A stretch of 64,000 nucleotides of DNA from Deinococcus aquiradiocola (GCF_014646915.1 NZ_BMOE01000013.1:1-64000); one strand, 5' to 3'. Positions 17,111-28,577 are shown, counted from the stretch's first letter. Made by a program: numbers and translations. Notes: generated by a model not told the origin, from the sequence alone.

Positions 17111-18298
17111 TCAGGGGCAGGTCTTGCCGGGGAAGGCCAGCGCGTCGTAGGGCTGCGGGGCCACCACGCCCTTGCTCTGCGACACCACCTTGAACTGACC
17201 GCCCGCGCCCGAGATGCCGGTGTAGACCGCCTGGGTCAGCGAACCGTTGGCGTCGACGGTGATCTTGCCGAGCGGGCTGTCGACGCTCACGCCCACGATG
17301 GCCTTGCGCACGGCGGCCGGGTCGAAGCTCCTGGCCTTCTCGACGGCCGCCTTCCAGAGGTACACGTCCATGTAGGCGTGCGCCATCGGGTCGGTGATGG
17401 CCGCGCCCTTGCCGTACTTGGCCTGGTACGCGGCCACGAACTTCTTGTTCGAGGCGTTCGGCAGACTCTGGAAGTAGTTCCAGGTGGCGTACTGGCCGGT
17501 GAGCAGGGCCGGCCCGATGCTCTGCGCTTCCTGCTCGGCAATCGAGAAGCTGATGACCGGCAGGCTGGCCGCCGTGTACCCGGCCGCCTGGTACTGCTTG
17601 AAGAACGACACGTTGCTGTCGCCGTTGAGGGTGTTGATGATGATCTGCGGCTTGGCGGCCTTGATCTTGTTGATGACGCTGCTGAACTCGGTGCCGCCCA
17701 GCGGGACGTACTCCTCGCCGGCCAGCGTGGCCTTCATGGCGGTGATGTGCTTTTTCAGGATCAGGTTGGCGGTGCGGGGGTACACGTAGTCGCTGCCGAG
17801 CAGGAAGATGTTCCTGTAGCCCTTGCTGAGCGCCCATTCCAGCGCGGGGAGGGCCTGCTGGTTGGGCTGAGCGCCGGTGTAGATGATGTTGGGGCTGCAC
17901 TCGTTGCCTTCGAACTGCACCGGGTAGAAGAGCAGGCCCTTGTTCTTCTCGAAGACCGGGAGCATGGCCTTGCGGCTGGCGCTGGTCCAGCCGCCGAAGA
18001 CGGTCGCCACCTTGTCCTGCGTCAGCAGCTTCTCGGCCTTGGTGGCGAAGGTGGGCCAGTCGCTGGCGCCGTCTTCCTTGACGACCTCGATCTTCTTGCC
18101 CATCACGCCGCCCTTGGCGTTGATCTCGTCCACGGCGAGCTGGGCGGCGTTGGCGACCGTGATCTCGCTGATGCTCATGGTGCCGGTCAGCGAGTGCAGC
18201 ACGCCGACCTTCACGGTGTTCTGGGCGCTGGCGGTGGCGGTCAGGCCCAGCGCGAGAAGAAGGGTCAGGTGACGCTGGCGGCGGTTGCTGTGGCTCAT
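17111..18298 (-). CDS. urtA: Urea ABC transporter substrate-binding protein UrtA
   Basis: A 395-residue type I periplasmic-binding protein. A Sec signal peptide (HLTLLLALGLTATASAQ, residues about 10-26) lacks a lipobox cysteine. The mature domain begins VKVGVLHSLTGTMSISE, diagnostic of UrtA/AmiC-like binding proteins, then FGGWTSASRKAMLPVFE, LLFYPVQFEGNECSPNIIY and GSDYVYPRTAN. Divergent from the urease genes; read from the AT-rich promoter at 18428-18457. Confidence 0.95.
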   Translation of the reverse strand: MSHSNRRQRHLTLLLALGLTATASAQNTVKVGVLHSLTGTMSISEITVANAAQLAVDEINAKGGVMGKKIEVVKEDGASDWPTFATKAEKLLTQDKVATVFGGWTSASRKAMLPVFEKNKGLLFYPVQFEGNECSPNIIYTGAQPNQQALPALEWALSKGYRNIFLLGSDYVYPRTANLILKKHITAMKATLAGEEYVPLGGTEFSSVINKIKAAKPQIIINTLNGDSNVSFFKQYQAAGYTAASLPVISFSIAEQEAQSIGPALLTGQYATWNYFQSLPNASNKKFVAAYQAKYGKGAAITDPMAHAYMDVYLWKAAVEKARSFDPAAVRKAIVGVSVDSPLGKITVDANGSLTQAVYTGISGAGGQFKVVSQSKGVVAPQPYDALAFPGKTCP

Positions 18299-18422
18299 GT
18301 GTTCCCCCTGTGAGGTCTGCGGTGGTCGTCGTGCGGCCCGGATGCCGGGCGGGTGCGTGAACGGGTGACAAGCGGCACGCCTGGTGGCGTGTTCCGTCCC
18401 CTCGCCTCATGAGTATTGCATT

Positions 18423-18457
18423 TTGTAAATATATTTTTTAACAATCTGCACAGACAA
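18423..18457 (-). promoter_or_regulatory. urtA promoter in AT-rich operator-like region
   Basis: On the minus strand TTGTCT (-35, 18452-18457), 18 bases, TATATT (-10, 18428-18433). The AT-rich stretch 18423-18444 is a near palindrome (TTGT at one end, ACAA at the other, 6 of 7 outer pairs matching) that covers the -10. A regulator bound here could switch urea uptake with nitrogen supply; this is inference. Confidence 0.6.
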
Positions 18458-18486
18458 CCGGGCGTTAGGAGGCTTACACCCGCCCG

Positions 18487-18498
18487 AGGTGATCACCT
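18487..18498. promoter_or_regulatory. 12-bp perfect palindrome AGGTGATCACCT
   Basis: A perfect palindrome midway between the divergent urtA and ureAB genes. A short AGAATTCT palindrome (18503-18510) containing a possible -10 TAGAAT (18502-18507) follows. No matching -35 was found for ureAB. Confidence 0.4.
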
Positions 18499-18570
18499 GT
18501 GTAGAATTCTGTTCACACCCGGCACGGCCACCCCCTACCCTGAAGTCCAGACCACCCCACAGGAGGCACC

Positions 18571-19257
18571 TTGAACCTCACCGAACGAGAACGAGACAAG
18601 CTGCTGATCTTCACGGCCGCCGAACTGGCCCGCCAGCGAAAAGCGCGCGGCCTGAAACTCAACCACCCCGAAACCGTGGCCCTCATCACCGCCGAGGTGC
18701 TGGAAGGCATCCGCGACGGCCGCAGCGTGCAGGACCTGATGAGCTGGGGCGCGACCATCCTGAGCGCCGACGACGTGATGGACGGTGTGCCGGAGATGCT
18801 GCACGACATCCAGATCGAGGGGACCTTCCCCGACGGCACCAAGCTGGTCACCATCCACGACCCGGTGCGCGGCGGGCACAGCCGCACGGTGGCAGGCGAG
18901 TACCTGCTGGAAGACAGCGACGTGGAACTGAACGCGGGCAGAGGCACGGCCACCGTGCGGGTCGCCAACACCGCCGACCGGCCCATCCAGGTGGGCAGCC
19001 ACTTCCATTTCTTCGAGGTGAACGGCGCGCTGAACTTCGACCGGAAGGCCGCGTACGGCAGGAGACTGAACATCGCCGCCGGGACGGCCCTGCGCTTCGA
19101 GCCGGGCGAGGAACGCGACGTGGAACTCGTCGAACTGGGCGGCACCCGCACCGTGTACGGCATGAACGCGCTGGTCAGCGGAGAACTGGACGCGGCAGGC
19201 ATGCGGGAAACGGCGCTGGACCGGGCGCGGGCAGCGGGCTTCAAGGGGACCGAATGA
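18571..19257 (+). CDS. ureAB: Urease gamma/beta subunit fusion
   Basis: 228 residues. The first 100 or so are the gamma subunit ([52 protein letters not shown]). The rest is the beta subunit ([59 protein letters not shown]). Such fusions are known from Helicobacter UreA and some other bacteria. The start codon is TTG, fixed by AGGAGG (18561-18566) four bases upstream and by the conserved N-terminus. First gene of the urease operon; the stop overlaps the ureC start (ATGA). Confidence 0.96.
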   Translation: MNLTERERDKLLIFTAAELARQRKARGLKLNHPETVALITAEVLEGIRDGRSVQDLMSWGATILSADDVMDGVPEMLHDIQIEGTFPDGTKLVTIHDPVRGGHSRTVAGEYLLEDSDVELNAGRGTATVRVANTADRPIQVGSHFHFFEVNGALNFDRKAAYGRRLNIAAGTALRFEPGEERDVELVELGGTRTVYGMNALVSGELDAAGMRETALDRARAAGFKGTE

Positions 19258-20963
19258 AACTCACGCGCCGCCAGTACGCTGACCTGTACGGCCCCACCAC
19301 CGGCGACCGCGTGCGCCTCGCCGACACCGACCTGCTGATCCAGATCGAGCGCGACTACACCACCTACGGCGAGGAGGTGAAATTCGGCGGCGGCAAGGTC
19401 ATCCGTGACGGCCTCGGCCAGAGCAGCACCGCCGTGCGGGAAGACGGCGTGCCGGACGTGGTCATCACCAACGCCATCATCCTCGACCACTGGGGCGTGG
19501 TGAAGGCCGACGTGGGCATCCGGGACGGGCGCATTCATGCCATCGGCAAGGCGGGCAATCCCGGCACCCAGGACGGCGTGACGCCGGGCCTGACCATCGG
19601 CGCCAGCACCGAGATCATCGCGGGCGAGGGGCACATCCTGACGGCGGGCGGCGTCGACACCCACATCCACTTCATCGCGCCGCAGCAGGCCTGGACGGCG
19701 CTGGAGAGTGGCGTGACCACCATGATCGGCGGCGGCACCGGCCCCACGGCAGGCACGAGCGCGACGACCTGCACGCCGGGCGAGTGGAGCATCCACCGCA
19801 TGCTCGAAAGCCTGAGCGGGCTGCCGCTCAACTTCGGGCTGCTGGGCAAGGGCAACGCCAGCACCCGCGCGCCCCTCGCGGAACAGATCCGCGCCGGAGC
19901 GCTCGGCCTGAAACTCCACGAGGACTGGGGCACGACCCCCGCCGCCATCGACGCGGCGCTCAGCGTGGCCGACGAGTACGACGTGCAGGTCGCCATCCAC
20001 ACCGACACCCTCAACGAATCCGGCTTCGTCGAGGACAGCATCCGGGCCTTCGCGGGGCGCACCATCCACACCTTCCACACCGAGGGCGCGGGCGGCGGAC
20101 ACGCGCCCGACATCATCCGGGTGGCGGGCCTGCCGAACGTGCTGCCGAGCAGCACCAACCCCACCATGCCGTTCACCGTGAACACCATCCACGAGCACCT
20201 CGACATGCTGATGGTCTGCCACCACCTGTCGCCCCGCATTCCCGAGGACGTGAGTTTCGCCGAGAGCCGCATCCGGCCGGAGACCATCGCCGCCGAGGAC
20301 GTGCTGCACGACCTGGGTGTGTTCAGCATGATGAGCAGCGACAGCCAGGCCATGGGCCGCATCGGGGAAGTCATCACCCGCACGTGGCAGACCGCCCACA
20401 AGATGAAGGTGCAGCGCGGCACGCTGAACGGCGAACCGTACGGCCGGGCCGACAACCTCCGCGCACGGCGCTTCATCGCCAAGTACACCATCAACCCCGC
20501 CGTCGCGCACGGCATCGCCCGTGAGGTGGGCAGCGTCGAGGTGGGCAAACTGGCTGACCTCGTGCTGTGGAAGCCCGCCTTCTTCGGGGTCAAGCCGCAG
20601 ATGATCCTCAAGGGCGGCTTCGTGGTGGCCGCGCAGATGGGCGACCCGGGCGCGAGTATCCCCACGCCGCAGCCGGTGTACACCCGCCCGATGTTCGCGG
20701 CCTTCGGCGGCGGCATCGACGCCACCTGCCTGCATTTCGTGTCGGGCGTGAGCCTGCAGGAAGGGAACCTGCCCAGCCTGGGCCGCCGCTACAGCGCCGT
20801 GTCGGAGACGCGCAGCATCGGCAAGAAGGACATGATTCTGAACGACGCCGCGCCCGACATCCAGGTGAACGCCGAGACCTACGAGGTCCGGGTAGACGGT
20901 GAACTCGTCACCTGCGAACCCGCCGAGACCCTGCCGATGACGCAGAAGTATTTTCTGTTCTGA
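19254..20963 (+). CDS. ureC: Urease alpha subunit
   Basis: 569-residue catalytic subunit with the complete dinickel site: His137/His139 (DTHIHF), carbamylated Lys220 and His222 (GLKLHEDWG), His249, His275, and the catalytic flap Cys322-His323 (MVCHHLSP). N-terminal [20 protein letters not shown] is typical. Hydrolyses urea to ammonia and carbamate in the cytoplasm. ATGA overlap with ureAB. Followed by 150 bases without a gene and then hypA. Confidence 0.97.
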   Translation: MKLTRRQYADLYGPTTGDRVRLADTDLLIQIERDYTTYGEEVKFGGGKVIRDGLGQSSTAVREDGVPDVVITNAIILDHWGVVKADVGIRDGRIHAIGKAGNPGTQDGVTPGLTIGASTEIIAGEGHILTAGGVDTHIHFIAPQQAWTALESGVTTMIGGGTGPTAGTSATTCTPGEWSIHRMLESLSGLPLNFGLLGKGNASTRAPLAEQIRAGALGLKLHEDWGTTPAAIDAALSVADEYDVQVAIHTDTLNESGFVEDSIRAFAGRTIHTFHTEGAGGGHAPDIIRVAGLPNVLPSSTNPTMPFTVNTIHEHLDMLMVCHHLSPRIPEDVSFAESRIRPETIAAEDVLHDLGVFSMMSSDSQAMGRIGEVITRTWQTAHKMKVQRGTLNGEPYGRADNLRARRFIAKYTINPAVAHGIAREVGSVEVGKLADLVLWKPAFFGVKPQMILKGGFVVAAQMGDPGASIPTPQPVYTRPMFAAFGGGIDATCLHFVSGVSLQEGNLPSLGRRYSAVSETRSIGKKDMILNDAAPDIQVNAETYEVRVDGELVTCEPAETLPMTQKYFLF

Positions 20964-21113
20964 TGCTCCCGGCAGAGACTTCAGGCCCTCAGAGCTTCGG
21001 ACGACTCTCCGTCACGACAGGCGGGCGGGGAGGGGCGGCTGGCCTCACCGCTCCCTCTGCAGATCGTCTCGTCGTGTGGCCGGGCCGTCCTGAATGCTGT
21101 TCCCTCGTTCGTC
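20964..21113 (+). other. ureC-hypA intergenic spacer
   Basis: 150 bases between two otherwise tightly packed parts of the urease operon. No ORF, no clear promoter and no terminator with a T-run was found. hypA at its end has no recognisable Shine-Dalgarno. Confidence 0.5.
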
Positions 21114-21476
21114 ATGCATGAGGCTTCCATCGCTCTCGACCTGATCCGTGTGGCGGAGGCGGTCTCGCTGGAGAACGGCGGTGGCCGGGTGCTCGCGTTG
21201 ACGGTTCGTGTGGGGCAGTGGTCGGCGGTGGTGCCGGAGGCGCTCCGGGCGGCGTTTCCGGCGTGTGCCGAGGGATCGCTGCTGGAGGGGGCGCGGCTGA
21301 GCATTCAGAGCGTGCCGGGGGTGGGGATGTGCGCGGTGCATGGGCGGGTGGAGCTGAGTCTGCAGCGCGGCCTGCGCTGCCCCGCCTGCGGTGCGCGCAC
21401 GCCGGAGCTGGTGCAGGGCGACGAGTTGGAGCTGGACGAGCTGGAGCTGGCTGAACCTGAACTGGAGGACGCATGA
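21114..21476 (+). CDS. hypA: HypA-type nickel metallochaperone
   Basis: A 120-residue HypA homologue. The Met-His-Glu N-terminus, which binds nickel, fixes the start at 21114. In place of the usual pair of CxxC motifs, the zinc site reads Cys73-AV-His76 and Cys89-PA-Cys92. The tail is acidic (ELELDELELAEPELED). HypA normally serves NiFe-hydrogenase, but in Helicobacter it also feeds urease; here it sits among urease genes. ATGA overlap with hypB. Confidence 0.88.
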   Translation: MHEASIALDLIRVAEAVSLENGGGRVLALTVRVGQWSAVVPEALRAAFPACAEGSLLEGARLSIQSVPGVGMCAVHGRVELSLQRGLRCPACGARTPELVQGDELELDELELAEPELEDA

Positions 21477-22141
21477 CGACATCCATTCCGCGCATCGTGA
21501 CGGTGCGGCAGAACATCCTGAAGGCGAACGACGCGGTCGCCGCCGAGAACCGCGCCACCTTCGCCGCGCACGGGTTGCGCGTGCTGAATCTGGCGAGCAG
21601 CCCCGGTGCGGGCAAGACGGCGCTGCTGGAACGCACGGCGCGGGACCTGGGGTCCGGGACGCGGCTGGCGGTGGCGGTGGGGGACCTCGCCACCGAGAAC
21701 GACGCGGTGCGGCTGAGGCAGCATGGGGTGCAGGCGGAGCAGATCGTGACGGGCACCGTGTGTCATCTGGATGCGGGCATGGTGCAGGGCGTGCTGCCCC
21801 GCTTCGACCTGACAGCGCTGGACGTGCTGCTGCTGGAGAACGTGGGGAATCTGGTGTGCCCGGCCAGCTACGATCTGGGCGAGTCGGCGCGGGTGGTGCT
21901 GCTCTCGACCACGGAGGGTGAGGACAAGCCGCTGAAGTACCCGACGATCTTCAACACGGCGGACGTGGTGGTGGTCACGAAGATGGATCTCGCGCCGCAC
22001 GTGGGGTACGACCGGGCGCTGGCGCTGGAGAACATCGACCGGGCGCGGCCCGGGGTGCGGGTGCTGGAGGTGAGCAGCCGGACGGGTGAGGGGCTGGACG
22101 CGTGGTACCGCTTCGTGCGGGGCGAGGGCTGGCCGGCGTGA
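21473..22141 (+). CDS. hypB: HypB-type nickel-insertion GTPase
   Basis: 222 residues. P-loop SSPGAGKT at 42-49, G-domain metal site TGTVCHLDA (Cys97-His98) and ENVGNLVCP (122-130), NKxD variant VVVTKMDLAPH. It lacks the N-terminal CxxCGC or His-rich nickel store seen in some HypB proteins. Partner of HypA; the stop overlaps the ureE GTG start. Confidence 0.93.
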   Translation: MTTSIPRIVTVRQNILKANDAVAAENRATFAAHGLRVLNLASSPGAGKTALLERTARDLGSGTRLAVAVGDLATENDAVRLRQHGVQAEQIVTGTVCHLDAGMVQGVLPRFDLTALDVLLLENVGNLVCPASYDLGESARVVLLSTTEGEDKPLKYPTIFNTADVVVVTKMDLAPHVGYDRALALENIDRARPGVRVLEVSSRTGEGLDAWYRFVRGEGWPA

Positions 22142-22596
22142 AGCTGAGTGCGCTGCGTGTGCCGCTGGCGGGCGGGACGCTCTGCCCGGCCGGGCCGCCG
22201 GAGCTGACGGGGCGGGTGGTGCGGGTGCCGATGACGGCGCTGGACCGGCGGCGGGTGCGGCGGCGACTGATCGCGCCGGACGGGGCGGAGCTGCTGCTGG
22301 CCTTTCCGACGGGGACGTACCTCGCGCCGGGCGGGATGCTGGAGCGGCGGGGGGACGTGGCGTACGTGGTGGAGGCCGCGCCGGAGGACGTGGCGGCGGT
22401 GCGGCCTGCGGGGGTGTCGCAGGCGGTGCGGGTGGCGCACGCGGTGGGGAACCTGCACCGGGACGTGGTGGAGGACGGCGCGGACCTGCTGGTGCTGTGG
22501 GACGCGCCGGTGGAGCTGCTGCTCACGCGGCTGGGCGTGCCGTTCGAGCGGCAGTCGCGGCCGTTCCTGGGGCGGCCGTCGTGGGAGGACGAGTGA
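22138..22596 (+). CDS. ureE: Urease accessory protein UreE
   Basis: 152 residues, GTG start overlapping hypB (GTGA). Nickel chaperone that delivers Ni to UreG. An N-terminal peptide-binding domain (LTGRVVRVPMTALDRRRVRR) precedes a metal-binding domain, seen as AHAVGNLHRDVVEDGADLLV, with the conserved GNxH histidine. The C-terminal His-rich tail of some UreE proteins is absent. Confidence 0.88.
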   Translation: MKLSALRVPLAGGTLCPAGPPELTGRVVRVPMTALDRRRVRRRLIAPDGAELLLAFPTGTYLAPGGMLERRGDVAYVVEAAPEDVAAVRPAGVSQAVRVAHAVGNLHRDVVEDGADLLVLWDAPVELLLTRLGVPFERQSRPFLGRPSWEDE

Positions 22597-22636
22597 CGCG
22601 GCGTGGCGCGGCGCCCGCAGCCGGGGGCGGTGCCGG

Positions 22637-23329
22637 ATGACGACGCTGGCGTTGCTGCGGCTGCTGCAGCTGGCGGACAGTGCGTTTCCGGCGGGCGCGT
22701 ACGCGTTCAGCGACGGGCTGGAGACGCTGGTGGTGCGCGGCGAGGTGCGGGACGCGGGGGACCTGCGGGCGTTCCTGCACGGGCAGCTGGTGCAGGGGTG
22801 GGGGCGGTGCGATCCGGGGGCGTGTGCGCTGGCATGGGCGGTCACGGACGACGCCGGAGCGGGCGGCGCTGCCCATCCGGGGCTGGAGCGCCTGGACGCG
22901 CTGCTGGACCTGCTGAAGCCGGTGGCGTCCACCCGGAACGCGAGTGCACGCGTGGGCGTGAACGTGATGCGCGCGGCGGGCCGCCTGTGGCCGCAGCTGG
23001 TGCCGGGGCCGGGCGGGCGCGCGGTGGGGGCGCGGCATCACGCGACGGCGTTCGGGCTGGTGGCGCGGCAGCTGGGGGCGACGCAGGAGGACGCGGTGGC
23101 GGCCTTCGTGAGCGGGTGGCTGCTGGGACGGGCCGTGTCGGCCACGCGCCTGATGCGGCTGGGCGGGATGGACGCGCAGCGAGCCGTGAGCGACCTGGAC
23201 GGCGCGGCACTGGCGTGCGTGCGGGCCGCGCTGACGGTCACGCCGGACGACCTGGGCGGCTTCGCGCCGACGCTGGACGTGGCGGCCTGCGAGCAGGCGT
23301 CGCTGGACGTGAGACTCTTTCAATCGTGA
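22637..23329 (+). CDS. ureF: Urease accessory protein UreF
   Basis: A 230-residue all-helical protein, the GTPase-regulating bridge between UreG and Ure[21 protein letters not shown] (6-25) is the family signature, with [14 protein letters not shown] in the core. It starts 40 bases after ureE. The end overlaps a GTG of the ureG frame, but ureG more likely uses the later ATG. Confidence 0.92.
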   Translation: MTTLALLRLLQLADSAFPAGAYAFSDGLETLVVRGEVRDAGDLRAFLHGQLVQGWGRCDPGACALAWAVTDDAGAGGAAHPGLERLDALLDLLKPVASTRNASARVGVNVMRAAGRLWPQLVPGPGGRAVGARHHATAFGLVARQLGATQEDAVAAFVSGWLLGRAVSATRLMRLGGMDAQRAVSDLDGAALACVRAALTVTPDDLGGFAPTLDVAACEQASLDVRLFQS

Positions 23330-23337
23330 GGACCGAC

Positions 23338-24009
23338 ATGACGACAACGGCAGGATTCAGGACGGCAGGCCCGGTGAAGATCGGGGTGGGCGGCCCGGTG
23401 GGGAGCGGCAAGACGGCGCTGCTGGAAGTGCTGTGCCGCGAGATGCGGGACCGCTACGAGCTGGGCGTCATCACCAACGACATCTACACCTTCGAGGATC
23501 AGCGCATCCTGACGCGCGCGGCGGCCCTCCCGCCGGAACGCATCCGGGGCGTGCAGACGGGCGGGTGCCCGCACACCGCGATCCGTGAGGACGCGTCCCT
23601 GAATCTGGAGGCGGTGGAGGCGCTGGAGGCGGACGTGCCGGGCCTGGACATCATCTTTCTGGAGTCGGGCGGCGACAATCTGGCGAGCAGTTTCTCGCCG
23701 GAGCTGGTGGACGCGTGGCTGTTCATCCTGGACGTGTCGGGCGGCGAGAAGGTGCCGCGCAAGGGCGGTCCCGGCATTCAGGCGTCGGACCTGCTGGTGA
23801 TCAACAAGGTGGATCTCGCGCCGCTGGTGGGCGCGAGCCTGGACGTGATGGACGCGGACACGCGGGCACGGCGCGGCGAGAAGCCCTTCGTGTTCAGCGA
23901 CCTGAAGCGCGGGGTGGGCGTGCAGGACATCGTGGCGTGGATCCGGCGGGAACTGCTGTTCGAGGACGTGCCGGGCATCGTGTCGGGCCTGGCGGCGCGT
24001 CCCTCGTGA
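23338..24009 (+). CDS. ureG: Urease accessory GTPase UreG
   Basis: 223 residues. P-loop GGPVGSGKT (18-26), metal-binding Cys77-Pro-His79 in [17 protein letters not shown], switch FLESGGDNL and the NKVDLAP specificity motif. Loads nickel into urease with UreD and UreF. ATG 23338 has GAGG six bases upstream; a GTG at 23326 overlapping ureF is possible but less supported. Confidence 0.95.
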   Translation: MTTTAGFRTAGPVKIGVGGPVGSGKTALLEVLCREMRDRYELGVITNDIYTFEDQRILTRAAALPPERIRGVQTGGCPHTAIREDASLNLEAVEALEADVPGLDIIFLESGGDNLASSFSPELVDAWLFILDVSGGEKVPRKGGPGIQASDLLVINKVDLAPLVGASLDVMDADTRARRGEKPFVFSDLKRGVGVQDIVAWIRRELLFEDVPGIVSGLAARPS

Positions 24010-24866
24010 CCCTGGCTCCCGCGACGGTGGCCCTGTCGGAGGCAGGGCGGTCCACGCGCGAGGGGGTGCTGCACCTGCAGTTCGGGGTGCGGGGCGGGCG
24101 GACGGTGCTGACGCGCGACGTGCAGAAGGCGCCGCTGATGGTGGTGCGGCCCTTCGAGCTGCCGTGCGGGACGCTGATGGCGTTCGTGGTGAACCCGACG
24201 GGCGGCGTGCTGGGCGGCGACCACGCCGACATCCGCGTGACGGTCGGCGAGGGCGCGCGCGTGCTGCTGCTCACGCAGTCGGCGACGCGCGTGCAGCCGC
24301 ACCCGGAAGGGCTGGAGGCCGTGCAGGACGTGCAGTTCAGCGTGGCGGAGGGCGGGCGGCTGGAGTACCACCCGGAGCGCACGATTCCCTTCGCGGGAAG
24401 CGCGTTCCGGCAGTCGGTGCAGGTGGACGTGGCGGAGGGTGCGCAGTTCGGGATGACGGAGTCGCTCGCGGTGGGGCGCGTGGCGATGGGGGAACGCCTG
24501 CAGTTCCGGCAGTACCGGTCGCGCGTGGAAGTGCGGCTGGCGGGGCGGCCGGTGGCGCTGGAGCGGGTGGACCTGCGCCCGCAGGAGGAGGCGCTGGACG
24601 TGCCGGGCCTGCTGGGCGGCCGGGCGTTCAGCGCGTCGGGCGTGTGGGTGGGCGGGCCGGACAGGGTGGGCCGTCAGGACGGCACGGACGGCGAGGACTG
24701 GCCGGGCGTGCCGGGCATCCTGGCGTGCGGGCGGAACCACGCGGGCGCAGTGTGGCTGCGGGCGGCAGCGGAGCGCGGCCCGGACCTGGACGCGGCACTG
24801 ACCACGGCGCGGGACGCGCTGCGGTGTTCGCTGTTCGGCGCAGCCCCACTCCGCGTGCGCCGCTGA
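24006..24866 (+). CDS. ureD: Urease accessory protein UreD
   Basis: 286 residues, GTG start overlapping the ureG stop (GTGA). Scaffold of the urease activation complex. Seen: [20 protein letters not shown] (the PTGGVLGGD loop), [12 protein letters not shown] and [20 protein letters not shown], all typical of UreD/UreH. Last gene of the operon; no intrinsic terminator is evident before the convergent metY. Confidence 0.92.
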   Translation: MTLAPATVALSEAGRSTREGVLHLQFGVRGGRTVLTRDVQKAPLMVVRPFELPCGTLMAFVVNPTGGVLGGDHADIRVTVGEGARVLLLTQSATRVQPHPEGLEAVQDVQFSVAEGGRLEYHPERTIPFAGSAFRQSVQVDVAEGAQFGMTESLAVGRVAMGERLQFRQYRSRVEVRLAGRPVALERVDLRPQEEALDVPGLLGGRAFSASGVWVGGPDRVGRQDGTDGEDWPGVPGILACGRNHAGAVWLRAAAERGPDLDAALTTARDALRCSLFGAAPLRVRR

Positions 24867-24917
24867 CGCGCGCCCGGATGGCGATCAGGGCACGCGGCAG
24901 CACGCTGGTGGGGGCGT

Positions 24918-26480
<1,563 letters not shown>

Positions 26481-26508
26481 TCACCGTTCCTGCACCTGTC
26501 CAGAAAGC

Positions 26509-26541
26509 AGTTGACAATTTTAATCAACTTATCGTTACAAT
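26509..26541 (+). promoter_or_regulatory. Sulfate transporter promoter and operator
   Basis: TTGACA (26511-26516) and TACAAT (26536-26541) with a 19-base spacer. The -35 lies in a perfect inverted repeat AGTTGA-N9-TCAACT (26509-26529) with an AT-rich centre, a likely regulator site. The regulator is not in the window. Confidence 0.65.
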
Positions 26542-26579
26542 ACCCAAAGCTGTGGAACCCATCACGGCCGGAGGCGATC

Positions 26580-26606
26580 ATGAACTGTCCCTGTCCCCAC
26601 GCCTGA
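26580..26606 (+). CDS. Cysteine-containing leader ORF of the sulfate transporter operon
   Basis: An eight-codon ORF, ATG AAC TGT CCC TGT CCC CAC GCC TGA, encoding [13 protein letters not shown] (26570-26574) lies at the ideal five-base spacing. It lies 39 bases after the -10 and 97 bases before the substrate-binding protein start. Two of eight codons are Cys, both TGT rather than the TGC expected in GC-rich DNA. About 80 bases of C-rich, G-poor RNA follow, without an intrinsic terminator. A role in sensing cysteine supply is inferred from the Cys codons and the sulfate-uptake genes downstream. Confidence 0.65.
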   Translation: MNCPCPHA

Positions 26607-26703
26607 ACCGTTCGTGCGCCCGCGCCGCAGACCCGCCCACACCCCCAACACCCCACAGGCCCGCCCACCGGCCAGGCCCTGCCCCCCGACCACGGAGTCC
26701 GAC

Positions 26704-27708
26704 ATGCCCCACACCCGCACCCTGCTGACCCGCGCCCTGCTGACGGTCGCCCTCGCCACCACCACCGCCACCGCCGCGAACATCACGTTCCTGAACGTCT
26801 CCTACGACCCCACCCGCGAACTGTACCAGGACATCGACGCCGCCTTCACCAAACTCTGGGCCGCCAAACACCCCGGCGACACCGTCAAGATCAACGCCTC
26901 CCACGGCGGCAGCGGCGCGCAGGCCCGCAGCGTCATCGAGGGCCTCGACGCCGACGTCGTCACCCTCGCCCTCGCCTCCGACATCGACGCCATCGCCGCG
27001 CAGGGCCTCATCTCGCCAACCTGGCAGTCGCGCCTCGCGTACAACAGCACCCCCTACACCAGCACCATCGTCTTCCTCGTCCGCAAGGGCAACCCCAAGA
27101 ACATCAAGGACTGGCCCGACCTCGTCAAACCCGGCGTGCAGGTCATCACCCCCAACCCCAAAACCTCCGGCGGCGCCCGCTGGAACTTCCTCGCCGCCTA
27201 CGGCTACGCCACCCGCAAGCTCGGCGGCGAAGCGCAGGCCAAGGACTTCGTGCAGAAGCTCTACCGGAACGTGCCCGTGCTGGACTCCGGCGCGCGCGGC
27301 AGCACCACCACCTTCGTGGAGCGCGGCATCGGCGACGTCCTGATCGCCTGGGAGAACGAGGCGCTCCTCGCCACCCGTGAACTCGGGAAAGGCAACTTCC
27401 AGATCGTGACGCCCAGCGTCAGCGTGCTGGCCGAACCACCCGTCACCGTGGTGGACAAAAACGTCGCCAAGCACGGCACGGCCGCCGTCACGAAAGCGTA
27501 CCTGCAGTACCTGTACAGCCCCGAGGGGCAGGACATCATCGCGAAGAACTACTACCGCCCGCGCGATCAGGCGGTGGCGAAGAAGTACGCCGCGCAGTTC
27601 CCGAAGGTCAACCTGTTCACCATCGCCACCTTCGGCGGCTGGAAGGTCGCGCAGCCGAAGTTCTTCGGTGACGGCGGCCTCTTCGACCAGATCTACACCG
27701 GACGCTGA
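26704..27708 (+). CDS. sbp: Sulfate ABC transporter substrate-binding protein
   Basis: 334 residues with a signal peptide (about 1-24, ending ATTTATAA). The mature part begins [19 protein letters not shown], the signature of sulfate/thiosulfate-binding proteins, followed by [20 protein letters not shown] (sulfate-binding loop), [19 protein letters not shown] and [13 protein letters not shown] six bases before ATG 26704. First structural gene of sbp-cysT-cysW-cysA. Confidence 0.95.
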   Translation: MPHTRTLLTRALLTVALATTTATAANITFLNVSYDPTRELYQDIDAAFTKLWAAKHPGDTVKINASHGGSGAQARSVIEGLDADVVTLALASDIDAIAAQGLISPTWQSRLAYNSTPYTSTIVFLVRKGNPKNIKDWPDLVKPGVQVITPNPKTSGGARWNFLAAYGYATRKLGGEAQAKDFVQKLYRNVPVLDSGARGSTTTFVERGIGDVLIAWENEALLATRELGKGNFQIVTPSVSVLAEPPVTVVDKNVAKHGTAAVTKAYLQYLYSPEGQDIIAKNYYRPRDQAVAKKYAAQFPKVNLFTIATFGGWKVAQPKFFGDGGLFDQIYTGR

Positions 27709-27710
27709 AC

Positions 27711-28577
27711 GTGACGAGCCCCGCCGCGCCCCTCCCCGCCCCCACCGGCCGCACCCGGCGGCACGTGCTGCCGGGCCTGAACCTCACGCTCGGCTACGCG
27801 CTGCTGTACCTGAGCGTCCTCGTGATCGTTCCGCTGGCGGGCCTCGTCCTGCGCGCGAGCGGGCTGGGCCTCGCGGGCTTCTGGCGTGAGGTGAGCGCGC
27901 CGCGCGTGCTGACCGCGCTGGGCGTGTCCTTCGGCACGGCGCTCGCCGCGTCGCTCATCAACGTGCTGCTCGGCCTGCTGATCGCGTGGACCCTCACGCG
28001 CTACTGGGTGCCGGGCCGCCGCCTGATCGACGCGCTCATCGACCTGCCGTTCGCGCTGCCGACCGCCGTGGCCGGCATCACGCTCACGGCGCTCCTCGCG
28101 CCGAACGGCTGGATCGGGCAGCTGCTCGCGCAGCACGACCTGCGCGTCGTGTACACCCGCACGGGCATCGTGATCGCGCTCATCTTCATCGGGCTGCCGT
28201 TCGTGGTGCGCAGCCTGCAGCCGGTGCTGGAGGACCTGGGGCACGAGCAGGAGGAGGCCGCGTGGAGTCTCGGCGCGAGCCCCGTGCAGACGTTCATGCG
28301 CGTGATCCTGCCGGAACTGCTGCCCGCCCTGCTGTCCGGCTTCACGCTCGCGCTGGCCCGCACGGTCGGCGAGTACGGCTCGGTCGTGTTCATCTCCGGG
28401 AACCTGCCGTTCAAGACGGAGATCGCGCCGCTGCTGATCGTCAGCAAGCTCGAACAGTACAACTACGCGGGGGCGGCCGCCGTCGCCGTCGTGATGCTGC
28501 TCGTGTCCGTCACGCTGCTGCTCGTCGCGAACACCGTGCAGGCGCGCCTCGTGCGGCGCAGTGGGACGGCTGTATGA
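27711..28577 (+). CDS. cysT: Sulfate ABC transporter permease CysT
   Basis: 288 residues with six or so transmembrane helices; GTG start two bases after the sbp stop. LIDLPFALPTAVAGITLTAL and the EAA loop EEAAWSLGASPVQTFMRVIL are diagnostic of CysT/CysU, and ALARTVGEYGSVVFISGNLP closes the family pattern. ATGA overlap with cysW. Confidence 0.94.
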   Translation: MTSPAAPLPAPTGRTRRHVLPGLNLTLGYALLYLSVLVIVPLAGLVLRASGLGLAGFWREVSAPRVLTALGVSFGTALAASLINVLLGLLIAWTLTRYWVPGRRLIDALIDLPFALPTAVAGITLTALLAPNGWIGQLLAQHDLRVVYTRTGIVIALIFIGLPFVVRSLQPVLEDLGHEQEEAAWSLGASPVQTFMRVILPELLPALLSGFTLALARTVGEYGSVVFISGNLPFKTEIAPLLIVSKLEQYNYAGAAAVAVVMLLVSVTLLLVANTVQARLVRRSGTAV

